From Cordia subcordata (Eukaryota > Streptophyta > Magnoliopsida > Boraginales > Cordiaceae), in the NCBI GenBank assembly GCA_028554755.1, contig JAPTOF010000005.1, forward strand, positions 2,256,501 to 2,320,500: a stretch of 64,000 nucleotides of DNA. Direction: 5' to 3'. Positions 46,868 to 58,970 of the stretch are shown here, piece after piece; positions within the stretch are counted from its first letter, which is position 1; each line of letters opens with the position of its first letter. Under the pieces are notes generated by a model. That model worked only from the letters and a program-made list of their open reading frames with translations, was not told the DNA's origin and made no database searches. The position numbers were made by a program, and so were the translations under genes.

Positions 46868-47647
46868 AAAAGGGTAGTTTTAGGGTTTAAACTTTATAAA
46901 ATATGGAATTGAGGACCTCAGCTTTCAAACTTTTAATAGTAAATAAATTTTACACGTTATTAAGTAACAGTGTTAATTTTGGGCTTATGTGGCAATTTTT
47001 TTCCCTTTCAAAGATTATGTATCATTTTTCTTTTCTTCCATAGTCTGAGTAGATTTTCCTATATGGCAACATAACTCCTACATGGCATATACATAGAAAT
47101 TTACAAATTCTATGTTTTTGTATACATGTACACATATAAAATTTGAAAGACTTTATGTTAGCTATGGAAATATAATTAAATTTATATTTACTTCTTTTCT
47201 TAAAATAAAAATATACATATTTTAAAATTTTAAAATTAAATTAATTGTGCATTTTAAATGTTAAATAAATTACAATAAACCAACAAATAGAACACACAAA
47301 TTGAGAGTAGTTTACTAAGTAAGTTTTATTTTGCATATCAAGAGAAGGGCTTTTCAAGTTTAGGTATAACAGAGAGCTGCTTTGTTTCCCCCCCCCCCCC
47401 CCGGCCCCCTTTTAATTGGTTATATTTAGTTTTGATAAATACCATGTAAATTGAAATGGTATGATGGAAATTCCACATAAGCTACACAAGAAAAATAAAA
47501 GGCCATGTAAGCATAAATTAACACTGTTACTTAATAGTATAAAAAATCATTTTCTTATAAGTTTAAGCCCTTCTATTAAGGTTTTAAAATTGAGGCTGTT
47601 AATTCCATATTATGTGAAATTCAAGCCCTAAAAATACTTTTTTTTAA
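46868..47647. mobile_element. Foldback/MITE-like element with long terminal inverted repeats
   Basis: The arm at about 46871-46995 is repeated in reverse at about 47500-47640. Shared blocks include TAGGG near both ends, ATATGGAATT, and TTAAGTAACAGTGTTAATTT. The imperfect direct repeats TGGAGAAGGG (46858) and TGGAGAAAGG (47648) could be a worn 9-10-base target duplication, which would suggest the Mutator group. No coding capacity. A run of 15 C bases lies at 47388-47402. Confidence 0.65.
47388..47402. repeat. Poly-C run
   Basis: Fifteen C, then GG and five more C, in otherwise AT-rich sequence. The length is likely to vary between copies or reads. Confidence 0.9.
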
Positions 47648-48045
47648 TGGAGAAAGGTAAACATGAAAGGAGTAATATATAGTCAAATTATCTATAACAA
47701 TTTTAATGAAAGTAAGAGCTAAAACACTTCTGATATCTGATCAGATATGAGAAGTTAATTACGGAGGGAACTCAAAAATTAATAACCTAAAAGGCATACG
47801 CATAATTTGAAGTCACATGCCCATAACAGTTATCGACAATTGACGAGTTTTCAACATGCTATAGAGAGATAAGCAGCTAGCATTACCCTACAAGTCAACT
47901 TCAACATCAATTCCCACTATTGATACCAAGGCTAAGCAACCTTTAATAGTTGAAAAGTCTTCTTCGAGGATGTAAGAATTGGAGCCCTAACTGCAGACTT
48001 AAGATAGAACAGATTAACAAAGAACCATGAACAGTTTGACTTCTC
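47648..48045 (-). other. Region downstream of YABBY, probable 3' UTR
   Basis: It directly follows the YABBY stop codon on the minus strand. AT-rich, no other gene seen. It ends at the foldback element. Confidence 0.5.
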
Positions 48046-50944
48046 TTAGTAGGGAGCAACACCAACATTTGCAGGAGGAAGAAACCCATCTTTCATGAGA
48101 CCATCCTCTCCTTCCTATAAATTGATAACCAAAAACAAAATCTGAAACATGATACCTTTAAAAAGTGTAGAAAAAATGTGCGCATAATTTAAAAAATAAT
48201 GCATGTCATATGCTAAAATAAGAACGCATGTCATATGCTAAAATAAGGTCATTTTATAACTTTTTAAGAAATCAAACTAGAAAATGTGGTACACATTGCT
48301 CTAGGAATAGCATTATAAACATGTGGAAAAAGGTTACTTTAGGGTTTTGGGATACCTGCTGGTACATATTAGTTTTCTTCATGGGTTGATCAGGTGTAAG
48401 TCCGAAGTGAATATGTGGGAAGTGGGCCCACTGAGAAGGAAAAAGGCAAACATAACCCTTAATTTGAAGAACTTGAAACTTCAATGTTATAGAAAAACGC
48501 AAAATACAACCCTAGACAAAGGAAGCCCTAATTACCCTAAACTAAAACAATAGGGCCGCAAAAGATATTCTTAATTAATTCATTTTTCAAATACTCCTTT
48601 CTTGGATCTTACATTCTTTGCAGCAGCACTGAAGGCCTCCCTGTGACTTATATCAGGGTTTCCAGCTTTGATCCGTTGGATCTCGTCCCTATATTTGTTT
48701 TGATGTTGCCCAATAAACACATTCCGTTGGTATTGTACATAAGGTTTAGTTATAGTAAGCTAATAAAATGGAGAAATTGCAATAAAACAAAAAGGAACTA
48801 GAAGCTGTTGAAGGAGGATGCGAATCCTCTCCTCACTTTTATTTGGTCCTATCCTTCTAACTTAAAATATCAACCTTCCATGTATTTCATATATCAACAA
48901 ATCTTCACCATTGATTTAAATAAAGAAGAATGAGAAAATGAGAATGGAAAATTATTTTTGGTAGGAGTATGATATTGAAATCAATAATGAAGATTTGTTG
49001 ATATATGAAATACAAGGTTAGCATTTTAAGTTAGAAAGTTAGCACTAAAATAGCAGTTAGAAGAGAATCCTCATTAGTTGAAGGACGCCTCTCTTTTCTT
49101 TCTCCAATCTATGTGTGTGTGTAGGTATGCATAGGCTGAGATATGATTAAGATATGAGAGACATCTTACTTGATGAACCGATTGTAAGCGGATGGCACCC
49201 TCTGTCGCTTCTCCGGGGCTGAATAAATGGACAAACATAAGGACAAAGAAAACAGACACATTAAAATCACCTCGCAGACTTTTTGTGTAATTTCTGCTTT
49301 ATTATCTATTCTCTCTCATCCTTTTCATTGCTTCATCATTACCTAATGATCTAAAAGTGGTCTTTATCTCAGTCTTGATTTCCGGGGCAGAGGTTTCATA
49401 CTTTTACACATGAAAAAGCAAAACAAAGCAGGAAACAAAAGTGATGCATGTAGTATATGTTTTCTTTTCCAATTTTCCTTTTTTCCAAAGGGCAATATTA
49501 AATGCTTTGCTGGCCCTAACAAACTAGCTAGGGGAAAGGGAAAAATCATGAAGAAGAGGAAGATTATATACCGTCAAGATTAGAGTTGAATAACATAATA
49601 GGTTATCCTAGTTTGCGTGGTCATAAACTGGAAAATGGCTTGGGAGAACTATTGATGAATAATGGAAATAAGCTATATTCTTGCAAATCTAAAGTTGCCT
49701 TTCGATAAGTTCTAAGTATATGTGGAATTACAAGAAGAAAATAGCAAGACATGACAAAATAGTTAGCAAAGTTTTCCTCTTCTTACAAGTAATAAAAAGT
49801 AGACACTGTTGCCCAGCAAAAAATTAGATACTGTTGGTTAGCAAACATAGGAGCTACAAGACTAATAAGTTTAAAGTTAATTTCACATTTGGGTAGGAAA
49901 ATACTGTTTACTCTAAATAAAAGTGTCGACCGTATAAGAAAAGCACATGTGAAATACCCCAAAAGCCTTGGGAAAATGACGAAATCTTTACCCTAAACTG
50001 CTATTATGATTAAATCGACATCTGTAATGACACTAAAAGAGAGACAGAGAGAGAGAGAGACAAGTATAGGCTTATTCTGAATAATCTCACGTCTGTTAGC
50101 AACTGGAGGCTTAGGTAGCTCATCAATTCCTCGAAGTCCCGTGATTGAATCATTAGGGTTTGGTTGATTGATCAATAAATTTGTGGGGACGGTACGTATC
50201 TCGTCCTTGAAACAACAAATACAGAAAAAGAAAATGTATTAGACATTAATACAGAAGATTTTTCCAAATCTTGCGCAAAAGCGTTAATAGATAAACATTT
50301 CTAAGATTCAAGCTGCAATAATTCTTTGTCAAACATCTATATGATTTGAATCGTGAAGAATTAGAAACCGTTTCCATATCTAATGCTAATAGAGTTTTAG
50401 GTACACCAGAAGCATACAATGGAACTGAAATAAAATTTGAAAAGAATAATTAACACTATGAATACTTTATGGTGTCACATTCGGAACCCTAGTTTCCAGA
50501 CTTATAAGTACCAGAAGATTCTGAGGAGAAGAAAAGGAATGGCCAAGATGAAGCTGATTCGCAGAAGGAAGGAGCAAGCCACGCATGTTCACAGACAGAA
50601 GGTTGGTGCAGTGACCGCATCGGACTGTCACAGTCTTGAACAAGCTTGTACAAGGAACATTCACCTACAACACAAATTAAGAAGAAGATAAAGAACCATA
50701 GCAAAAGCAGAAGCAGTATTTGAAGGGAGCGATACTGTTATATAACGAGGACTACAATTCATGTCATGTGATATGAATGGGCAAATGGGGAGATAAGAAT
50801 ACGATTGTTCACAGAGACATAAGACAGAGAAAGAGATAGTGATACGGCGAGGACAGTGTCACAAAAGTTGCAATGGACGTAACAGAGCTCCTCCGAAGGA
50901 GAGTGGTGGTGGTGGTCCGGTACAAAAGAAGATGAAGAGGACAT
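48046..50944 (-). CDS. YAB1: YABBY transcription factor, FILAMENTOUS FLOWER/YABBY1 type
   Basis: Seven exons on the minus strand: 50944-50846, 50664-50512, 50205-50091, 49218-49170, 48688-48613, 48430-48356 and 48114-48046, with GT-AG introns throughout. The coding total is 636 bases, 211 residues and a stop. Exons 1-2 encode the C2C2 zinc finger (CX2C in CNFC, then CGHC). Exons 4-6 encode the HMG-like YABBY domain ([39 protein letters not shown]). The C-terminus [13 protein letters not shown] is typical of the FIL/YAB1 branch. Members act in the nucleus and specify abaxial identity and lamina growth of leaves and floral organs. The start has a normal MSSSSS and a run of four His. Nothing in the coding sequence is broken. 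Confidence 0.95.
48201..48247. repeat. 25-base tandem duplication in YAB1 intron 6
   Basis: GCATGTCATATGCTAAAATA followed by AGAAC, then a second copy. It contains the palindrome CATATG. Confidence 0.85.
48816..49076. mobile_element. MITE in intron 4 of YAB1
   Basis: A 261-base element whose halves are inverted copies; the shared block includes TATTTCATATATCAACAAAT followed by CTTCA. The exact 9-base direct repeat GTTGAAGGA (48807-48815 and 49077-49085) is the target duplication, pointing to the Mutator superfamily. It lies between exon 4 (ends 49170) and exon 5 (starts 48688), and the splice sites are unaffected. Confidence 0.85.
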
Positions 50945-52110
50945 CTTTTTCTCTTTCTTTTCTTTTTTCCCCTTTCTTTTGATTTTATGATTGGATTTGA
51001 TTGATTGATAGACTGACTTATCAAAAGTAAGGTATATATGGCATAGATTGATGGACAGATTAACCAACTTTTGATTGATATCTATCTGAATGTTCTTTTG
51101 AGCATCAGTGCTAGTAAGGAGAAGAGGAAGATGGAGCTCTCACTAATATAGCGATCGATTTAACATTGCAAAGAAAATACTTAAAAATTGGTTTTATTTT
51201 GTGCACTTTCTATATTTTTTTGTTGTTTTTTCATAGAAGTTTACACGGGCAATTTTTGACAATTTTTACTCTTAATATTTTAATCTAACCAGCTTGACTA
51301 GTTTACAATTTTGTAAACCAAATTGCCCAAAACAATAAACAAACCCATGGTTTCGGTTGTTTCGGTTTTTGGATGATTTTTGAATTTAACTGTTGTATGT
51401 TTAATTTGGTAAAATAATTATATTCTAGTTTTATTTTTCCTAAATATCAAAAAACACTTATAAATACGATATTCCAATATTAAAAAAATACTAACAAATC
51501 CAACATTCTAATATGCAAAAGACACTAATCTTAACAATAATTATATGTACTTTCTCAGTATTATTAGTATATAAATGTATATATAACTACATATTATATA
51601 ATGTAGGTAGAAATTCGATTTACAGTTTTTACTTCCAAAATTAAAAAATCAAACCAATTATTTTGGTTTTTAAAAGATAAAATCATGACCTGTAAAATTA
51701 TTTCAGAAAACCATCAATTTACCGATGATTCGGTTTAGCCAAAAAAAGTTTTTGCAAGTTTTATTATGATATTATGGACATCCCTTTTTTCCAAAAAACT
51801 GTGTATAATACACTTCGTTCAAGTTGATGTACCGTGGTAATACATGCCCGTGTAAAATATGAAAATAAAATAAAATAAAATGTATGGTTGGCATTCTCGA
51901 TGGATGTGTATGTTTGCTTGTGTGTGTGATAGACAGAGAGCTGAGGCGGCAGAGGTGGGGGAGAGGGAAGTGAGAAAAGGACGTGTGCCTGGGTTGATTA
52001 GCTTTTACACGTCCAGCTGTAGTTGTCACAGTTAAGAGGGTGTAAGCCTTTGCTCGTTTCCCAATCTTTTCATTAAACCCTAGGGTTAACAAAGCGTTAA
52101 ATGGCGGGCA
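50945..52110 (-). promoter_or_regulatory. YAB1 upstream region
   Basis: Directly upstream of the ATG is a purine-rich leader on the minus strand (50945-50985). A TATATACC near 51030-51038 is a TATA candidate about 90 bases upstream. Further out the sequence is AT-rich, with repeated TTTCGGTTTTT-like stretches (51350-51740) that may be old transposon sequence. No convincing gene is seen. Confidence 0.45.
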
Positions 52111-52209
52111 CCTATGTTGGGATTTCTTTTTACTTAATTTTTAAAATATCATACAAACTTAACCCAATTCGTACTAGATTTTTAAAAATAACCCAATCTG
52201 ATTCTCGAA

Positions 52210-52515
52210 ACACGGATCACGCATTTCGAGAACGCAAAACGCACGCCTAGAATGTGGAACGCACTCCAGGAGTGCGGTTCCTTTCCAGGAGTGCGCTCCA
52301 TACTTTCGAAACTCATTTTTTGGGATTTTTCCTACAACCCTAGCAGATTTGATTCCAGATTTGATTTAATTGCGGAGCAGAGAATTTATTTTTAGCAACG
52401 CATTCTGGGAGTGCGTTTGTAATAACTGGAATATATTATCTGTCATCAATCATGCTCTAGTCACTTCACATTACGCGAAATTTCAGAAATCTCACTCCCA
52501 GAATGCGTTTTTTTT
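52210..52515. repeat. Inverted-motif cluster at the MULE left end
   Basis: Repeated pieces of a palindrome-like unit: GCACTCC-A-GGAGTGC (about 52260), CCAGGAGTGCG (about 52287), GCATTCTGGGAGTGCG (about 52401) and CACTCCCAGAATGCG (about 52493). Subterminal repeats of this sort often bind transposase, but that is inferred. Confidence 0.55.
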
Positions 52516-52518
52516 ACC

Positions 52519-52536
52519 TATATAAACCCTAACCCC
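52519..52536 (+). promoter_or_regulatory. TATA box and telo-box of the MULE transposase
   Basis: TATATAAA at 52519-52526 overlaps AAACCCTAACCCC. The transposase ATG is at 52651, about 125 bases downstream. Confidence 0.6.
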
Positions 52537-53073
52537 TTTCTCCACCGGCTCATTCAATCCGTTACCTATCATTTCATTTTCTACCAAATAAACTCTCTAC
52601 CAAATTCATTCCACTTGTTACTATAACTTTCTACCAAAGTACCTAAAAGAATGAATTCAACCGAGGTTACTATTCTTTTATATTACGCCGGTCACAAAAT
52701 AATGACCGATTACGGTCTTGATTATATAAGTCCAAATATACCATGTAAAATCAAAATTCATCCCGATACAACTTATGATCAATTTGTTTCTCGTGTAATT
52801 AGAAAAGTAGGGTTGCGTCCAACCATTGATAGGGTTAACTTATGCTATCGTGACCCTAGATGGGATGTTACATTGCAACAGATTTATTATTATCCAAGTG
52901 CAATAATTGATGATGAAGATCTGCGAGAGATGTATGGCACAGCTCACTGTGATTGGAACCGTTGTGTCGAGCACGTAATAGTGGACGTTCAGTTTGACAA
53001 CGTGTATGTGTGCAACAAACTGCCAACGTCCCATACCAGTCCAACATGTCGGACCTAAATGCAGTACCATCGT

Positions 53074-53363
53074 ATGAAGAAGATAAACATATCAATATTG
53101 CAACAACAATGGCAGAGTTTGCCACTTTTTCCCTTTCCCTGCAACCACAGTCCACTTTTGAAGTCAAAGGACTCTCTCATCACAGTGGTGGCACGGAGGA
53201 GAGATGTGACGTCATAGCATGAAGAAGATAAACATATCAATATTGCAACAACAATGGCAGAGTTTGCCACTTTTTCCCTTTCCTCGCAACCACAGTCCAC
53301 TTTTGAAGTCAAAGGACTCTCTCATCACAGTGGTGGCACGGAGGAGAGATGTGACGTCATAGC
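53074..53363. repeat. 145-base tandem duplication inside MULE transposase
   Basis: Copies at 53074-53218 and 53219-53363 are nearly identical; the visible difference is CCCTGC against CCTCGC. 145 is not a multiple of three, so the reading frame changes. Confidence 0.93.
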
Positions 53364-54799
53364 AGATACGGTTTTGTCAGAGGCAGACGAAGAAAACGAG
53401 AACAGTGAATTGAATGATCAAGAAGATGTAGTCTCAAAAGCAAGTTTGAATTACCAAATTGAGAACGATGTAGAAGGACCGGATGTCGATGCAGAGCCAG
53501 AGGTAAATGAGGAGGAAGCAATGGAGTTCCATACTGCTAGGACTGAATTCTACACGACAAGCAGGTGTGAGGTCACTAAACGTCCAATATGGGACCCCGA
53601 CAGGATGGATCTAGCCAAACGAATGGTTTTCCTATCCAAAGTGGATGCGATAAGGGCTGTTCAACAGAACGCAATGAAAATACAAAAGGAATATAGGGTC
53701 GTCAAGTCGAGTAAGACCCTGTGAAAGGTATGATGTAGGGAAACGCACAGTGGAAGTATAGCATGCCCATGATATGTACGTATCATAAAGAAAGCAACGC
53801 ATAAGCTGTGGGAGATCACACAATATGACACCAAACATGTTTGTATGGCGCAAATAACTGCGTCGGGGCATAGAAATTTGACTTCGAATTTGGTTGGATA
53901 TTTGGTGAGGCATTTCATAGCTAAGAAGGTTGATTACGAGGTCGGACTTATCCAAGCTCACATGAAGAAGAAGCTTAACGCAGATGTCAGTTACAGAAAA
54001 GCTTGAAACGGCCGGAATAAAGCAATTGAACTAGTGTATAGCAATTGGGACACGTCATACCAAATGCTCCCACAGTTTCTTGGTGCTGTGATGGCCAAGA
54101 ATCCAGGTAGTGTTGTGAGATATAGGTTCGCTGAAGGTTTAATGCAGGCGAAAAAATTTTTTGGCATGGTTTATTGGGCGTCCGGCCCATGCATCACAGC
54201 ATGGAGGCATTGTAAACCCATGGTTTCACTAGATGGCACACACTTGCAAGGAAAGTACAAGGGCCATCTCCTAGTTGCATTAGCCACATACACCAACTAC
54301 CAAGTATTGCCGTTAGCCTTTGCAGTTGTGGACGTAGAGACAACTCGTACTTGGTCGTGGTTCTTACAGCAGTTACGTGAGAACTTTTTTACTGGGATGC
54401 CTCATGTGTGTATCATTTCAGATAGGCATGCAAGCATCGCATCTGCAATCTAACGGGTTACATATTAAGGTCAACTTGAAATAAAACTTCGTATTTGCTT
54501 GAGACATCTCAAAAGCAATGTGATGAAAAGATGGTGGAATCAATTCATTAAAGAAATGTGTTGGATAGCTGGCCGAGAATGTCAAGCACACAAACATGTG
54601 CATGCAATAAACATGATCCTTGCTGTGGACCCTAGTCAGAACAGTGTTGGCAAACGAGTACATAAGTTCCTATCTGATATCCCTGTTGATACATGGACCA
54701 TGAGCGTTGATGGACGATACAGATAGGGGATACAGATGGGGTGTGATGACCACAAATAATGTCGAATGCTTCAACAGTGTCCTCGTCGGTGCAAGGGTG

Positions 54800-54804
54800 T
54801 TACC
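54800..54804. other. Target site duplication of F, left copy
   Basis: TTACC before TGATG, repeated at 60519-60523. Confidence 0.93.
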
Positions 54805-56317
54805 TGATGTATGTCATTTATGCGTGTTTGCATCTAGTTTTTGCATGCACATTTAAGGGTGTCTAGAGCATAATTGAGTGCAATTAGTACAACGTTTATG
54901 CATATTTGTTAATATTTGTACATAATGTATTTAGATGCATTAATACTATACTAAGTGTTATATTCCATGTTTTAGGAGTGTTTTGGAAGGGTACAAGCTT
55001 ACACGAGGAAGAAATGAGCTAATGAATGAAGACCGAAATAAAAGAAATGAAGAATGGATCATTCTGATCCAGCCGGTCAACTGAGAAGAAGAACCGGTCG
55101 ACAAGCCATTCCAGAGAGCATCATGATTGAAGCCGGTCGACCGGCTGTGCACTGAAGAAATCCATAAAAAGCTCGTTTCAGCTCATTTTCAGGAGAGGAA
55201 CTTTTGTTTAAAAAACCCTAATAAATCCTAACCCTTTGCCCACTTCACCAAACACCCTAAACCACCATCTAAACCCCACACAAAACTAGGATTGAAGCAT
55301 TAAACAAAGATTTGAAGGATTTGCACGGATTTGGAAGCAAGCATTTAGGGAAGTTCTTCTTGTTCTTTCTCTATTTCTTGTAAATATGTTGCTAGATGAG
55401 GCTAGATTTAGGGTTGATTGCTGTCGTATATTAGATTAGGGCTTTGAATAATGGATTTGTGTAGATCTTTGGCTCTTAATACAGGTTTGTTTACATAAAT
55501 TTATGGCATGATTCAATATGTCTATGTATTGGAAATCAAACATGTCTACGTGTTTTTTAAAATACCTAAGTGAATATGCATGTGTTATTTGTGCTTCAAT
55601 TGATCTTATCTACTTATATGGGTAATGTGATTATGCTTAATCTCATGGCTTTGCTTAGTAGAGTAGGCTTTAGCTTTAAATCCAACTAACAAGTTACATG
55701 CTATGCTTAGTTGAGTCTAGGTGCTAGTCCTTGGCTTTAAATCCAGCCAAGCAAATAACTTAACCTAGACTAGAGTATCCCTCACCCACGTTAGTGTTGG
55801 TTAATCGAGCCTTAATATCACGTAGTGTTTAGGTGCTAGTCCTTGGCTTTAAATCCAGCCAAGAAGATAAGTTCTAAGCACGGATTGCGTAGGCTAGGAG
55901 GGATTGGCCCTTAGCTTTAAATCCAGCTAACGGGTTAAACCACTATTATTGGTTAACAGAGCCCCAGATCAACACAACGGCAATAGAAGTCCCGAGCCTT
56001 AGATATACCTCATCCGTTATCATACCCTAAGTCTAGCTGCAATGCAATCACCCTAGGTCCCCTTCTTCTTTGTTAGTTTTTCCTTCCTTAGTTTGGCTCC
56101 TTTAAGTTCCGCCATAGATTAGTTTTTATTTTCCTTTTTCCGAGCTCCCTTCCATCCTAAAGTAAGCACACTCACACACGTAGCTAATTTGAGGCACTCG
56201 AGCACATAGAGACTAAACTAAGGTAGCCTCCCTGTGGAGACGATACCCGCACTCGAATCCACTATACCACGAACGATCTGTACGCTTGCGAGTGTAAAAC
56301 TCGTTACGCACACATCA
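54805..56317 (+). repeat. Element F 5' LTR
   Basis: TGATGTATGTCA to CACACATCA, 1,513 bases. It has a short palindrome cluster (about 55070-55146), a TATA-like CCATAAAAAGC near 55162, and four stem-loops near 55671, 55732, 55847 and 55909. The first has a disrupted stem (TTAGCT/AACTAA). Confidence 0.92.
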
Positions 56318-56323
56318 AGTTTT

Positions 56324-56340
56324 TGGCGCCGTTGCCGAGA
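56324..56340 (+). other. Element F primer binding site
   Basis: TGGCGCCGTTGCCGAGA, an almost perfect tRNA-Asp match, seven bases after the LTR end. Confidence 0.87.
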
Positions 56341-56480
56341 AGGCACGGTATTGGTTCTTTGTGTGCTTTTGTGTTTGCGATTGGTTGCTTGCGTGTATAC
56401 TATCTTTACTTACTTTCCATTTTTCGAAAACTTAAAAAAAAAATTGATTGTGAAGAGGTTTTACTTGTGATTCATTGACT

Positions 56481-57604
56481 ATGACCGATCCTAATGCTTC
56501 TTGGTGGTCACTTATATCCTCTTCCCCACCACTCGAACGTGTCCCTTATGCATGTCGCTTGTGTGAAAGTTTCATGCTTCTTACCGTTTTCTGTCCCCAC
56601 GAGAATTCCCCACTTACGGCTAGTGCTACTAATGACCCCTATAGTCATGCAACATCTCATGCATCTTTCTTTAGTAATCATGACTATAGGGATGTATATT
56701 CTTGTTATTGTAATCATTGTGGAAGCCGTGCTAACTTTTCTAGTGCGTGTCCCACCTTCCACCCCTATCCCCGATTGCATGCAATGCCCTATGCCCCTAG
56801 CAATCATACGCCCATGCATGCATCTACATCTAGCTATCATGATTCTAGAGAGCAACATCATGCATTTTCACAATGGGGTCAAGATGACTATTTATTCCAT
56901 TCACCTTCTAGTTTTGATTGTCCACTTCCAACACTTTCTTTTTCCAACCATTCCTCTCCCGAGTTTTTTAATGGTTATGTGCAAAATGATTTTCAGCATA
57001 CCCTTTTCACTCGGTTGAACCTTCTTCCGTTATGTCTACACTTTTGGAGCAACTAGATCAAATGCTTGAGCAATCCCAATCTCTCCTTCAATCTAATCAA
57101 GAGGAACTAGAGAGTTTTAAGCGAGAATCCAAATCTCTCGGAGCGTGCTTGAAGAGAATGGCTAAGAGTATGCAACTCATTAGTGAGACTTTTGAGATAC
57201 CCTTAGAACGAGTTAACGGGATAGAGATGAGACCTAACGATGAGGTGACTAGGGGTGGAAATGATGATGTATTGGAGAGACAACTAGAAAGAGAGGTAGA
57301 TGGAGAAATCACATCTTGCAGTGAGGATGAGAGTGAGCATGATAGTAATTTGGTTCTTAATGACTCTTATGGTTATGTTTTAGAGGAAATAGTACCCTAT
57401 CCTCTTGTGCTTTCGTCTCCACCCAATGAGTCATGTGAACCTAACCTTCCCTCTCTTCCTACATTACCCACACACATGGAGGCGTTAAATCCAGAGCTAT
57501 TAGGAGCCACCCTAGGCTTTTTCATATTTTTCTTGTATTTATTTGCCTTTGCCTTTGTATATAGTAGATTAGTTTTCTTGTACTTATTCTTGCTTTGTAC
57601 ATAA
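56481..57604 (+). pseudogene. Element F zinc-knuckle-type protein, broken
   Basis: It is homologous to the D protein: ATG at 56481, MTDPNASWWSL. Both zinc knuckles have lost the histidine (Leu in the first, Asn in the second). A 4-base deletion near 56998 shifts the frame, and a second open block runs 57032-57604. That block begins like D around SNQEELESFKRES and then fuses, across a deletion, to sequence that is non-coding in D. It is unlikely to be functional. Confidence 0.78.
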
Positions 57605-58970
57605 TAGATTAGATTGCTTTTGTTTATCTTACCTTTTGATAGTTTAGGCTTTCTTTTGTTTGTTTTCATTCTTAGTAGGTTAGATTTTTGCTTCCTTATT
57701 TGTTATTGCTCTGTTCGTTCATTTGTGCATCAATTTCTTACCCCTTATATACATCCTTGTTTATCATTTCAAATGTCAATGTGAGCTTGCATAACATATC
57801 TTCTAATCTCTTCTTTGTTTTTTTTGAGCATTAGTGCTTTCAACAAAAGATAGATGCTAGTAGATCATTGAATTGTCTTTGGCATTTGCGGACTACATGG
57901 AAACAATTTTGTATCTATCCATCTTTTACTTGTCCTTATCTATCCCTCTCTGCATTCCCCATATGTGTTTCATGTTGATTGCTTGTCATGTGGCTTTGTG
58001 ATTTTTGCTTGAGGACAAGCAAAGTTTAGGTTTGGGGGTGTGGTTGCTCATTTATTGTTTACATTAGATATGGGATAGATTTGCTTGCCATATCTTATTT
58101 TTGCTTAAAATGTATTCAAAATTTTCAATTTTTTGCATGTTTTGAGTTGGTTTATCTCCACGTTGGTTGGAGAGTTGGCTTTTGCTATTGACTTAATTGA
58201 TTGGAGAAGATGAGGGTGTATTGTGGGGAGTAAATGGAGTGTAGTGTATGACCTAGACTTTGAAGAGAATCCTTTTGAAAACTGTGGGGAGTTAGCATTT
58301 CTAGGAATGCACCTTGTAGTTTTCCCACAACTTGGTTGAAAAAAAAAGTATTTTTAAAGGGTTGTTGATATGAGTGCCCATTCCTTGATTGGTTCTTTTA
58401 GTGTGCCTTAGCCTCTTCTTTTTCCTTTTTTTTTGTTCTATTTTTGTATTGAAAAAGTTTAAAAAATTGCAAAAATAAAAAAATGAAAAAAAACAGAAAA
58501 AAAGCCAAAAGGCAACAAAAAGATTGAAAAGTGAAGTATGTTGAATAAGTGTCAAGTTGACATAAGTATCTCTTTTGTTCTTTCATGTGTTGTGAATAAG
58601 GCTCTTATGTTAATGTGAGCCATTGTGATGTATCTTCTCTTCCTTGTATCTTTGGGGCTAAGTGCATATTGGGGGGCTATGTTAGTTGATAGAGAACAAA
58701 GTATTAACATCCCGAGTGCGTGAGTTGGAATCCTAAGTTTGTGGTGGTTCTAGCTACTTGGTCACATTTCCAAGAGGTGTGAGACCCCGTGTGATTGAAG
58801 GGAGGATCCAAAAAAGACTAGGAAAGCCCTTACATGAAAGGAATGACCCCTTGTACCCCTTGGATACGAAAAGATAGAAAGTCAATACAATTGGCAACTC
58901 TTTGAAAAGCATGAGGATAGACTTCATTTAGGCTTGCTTGAAGACAAGCAAGAGAAAGGTTTGGGGATGT
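57605..58970 (+). other. Element F 3' untranslated region
   Basis: It matches D 30490-31875: an internal hairpin/purine tract (TTTGCTTG-AGGA-CAAGCAAA, 58005-58024, then G-rich) and a second hairpin with the polypurine tract at about 58932-58970. No gene is seen. Confidence 0.78.

Noticed and set aside
51772..52092. 106-residue frame upstream of YAB1 on the minus strand
   Set aside because: Low-complexity, no recognised motif, no splice or codon support. It spans the boundary between the YAB1 upstream region and the MULE.
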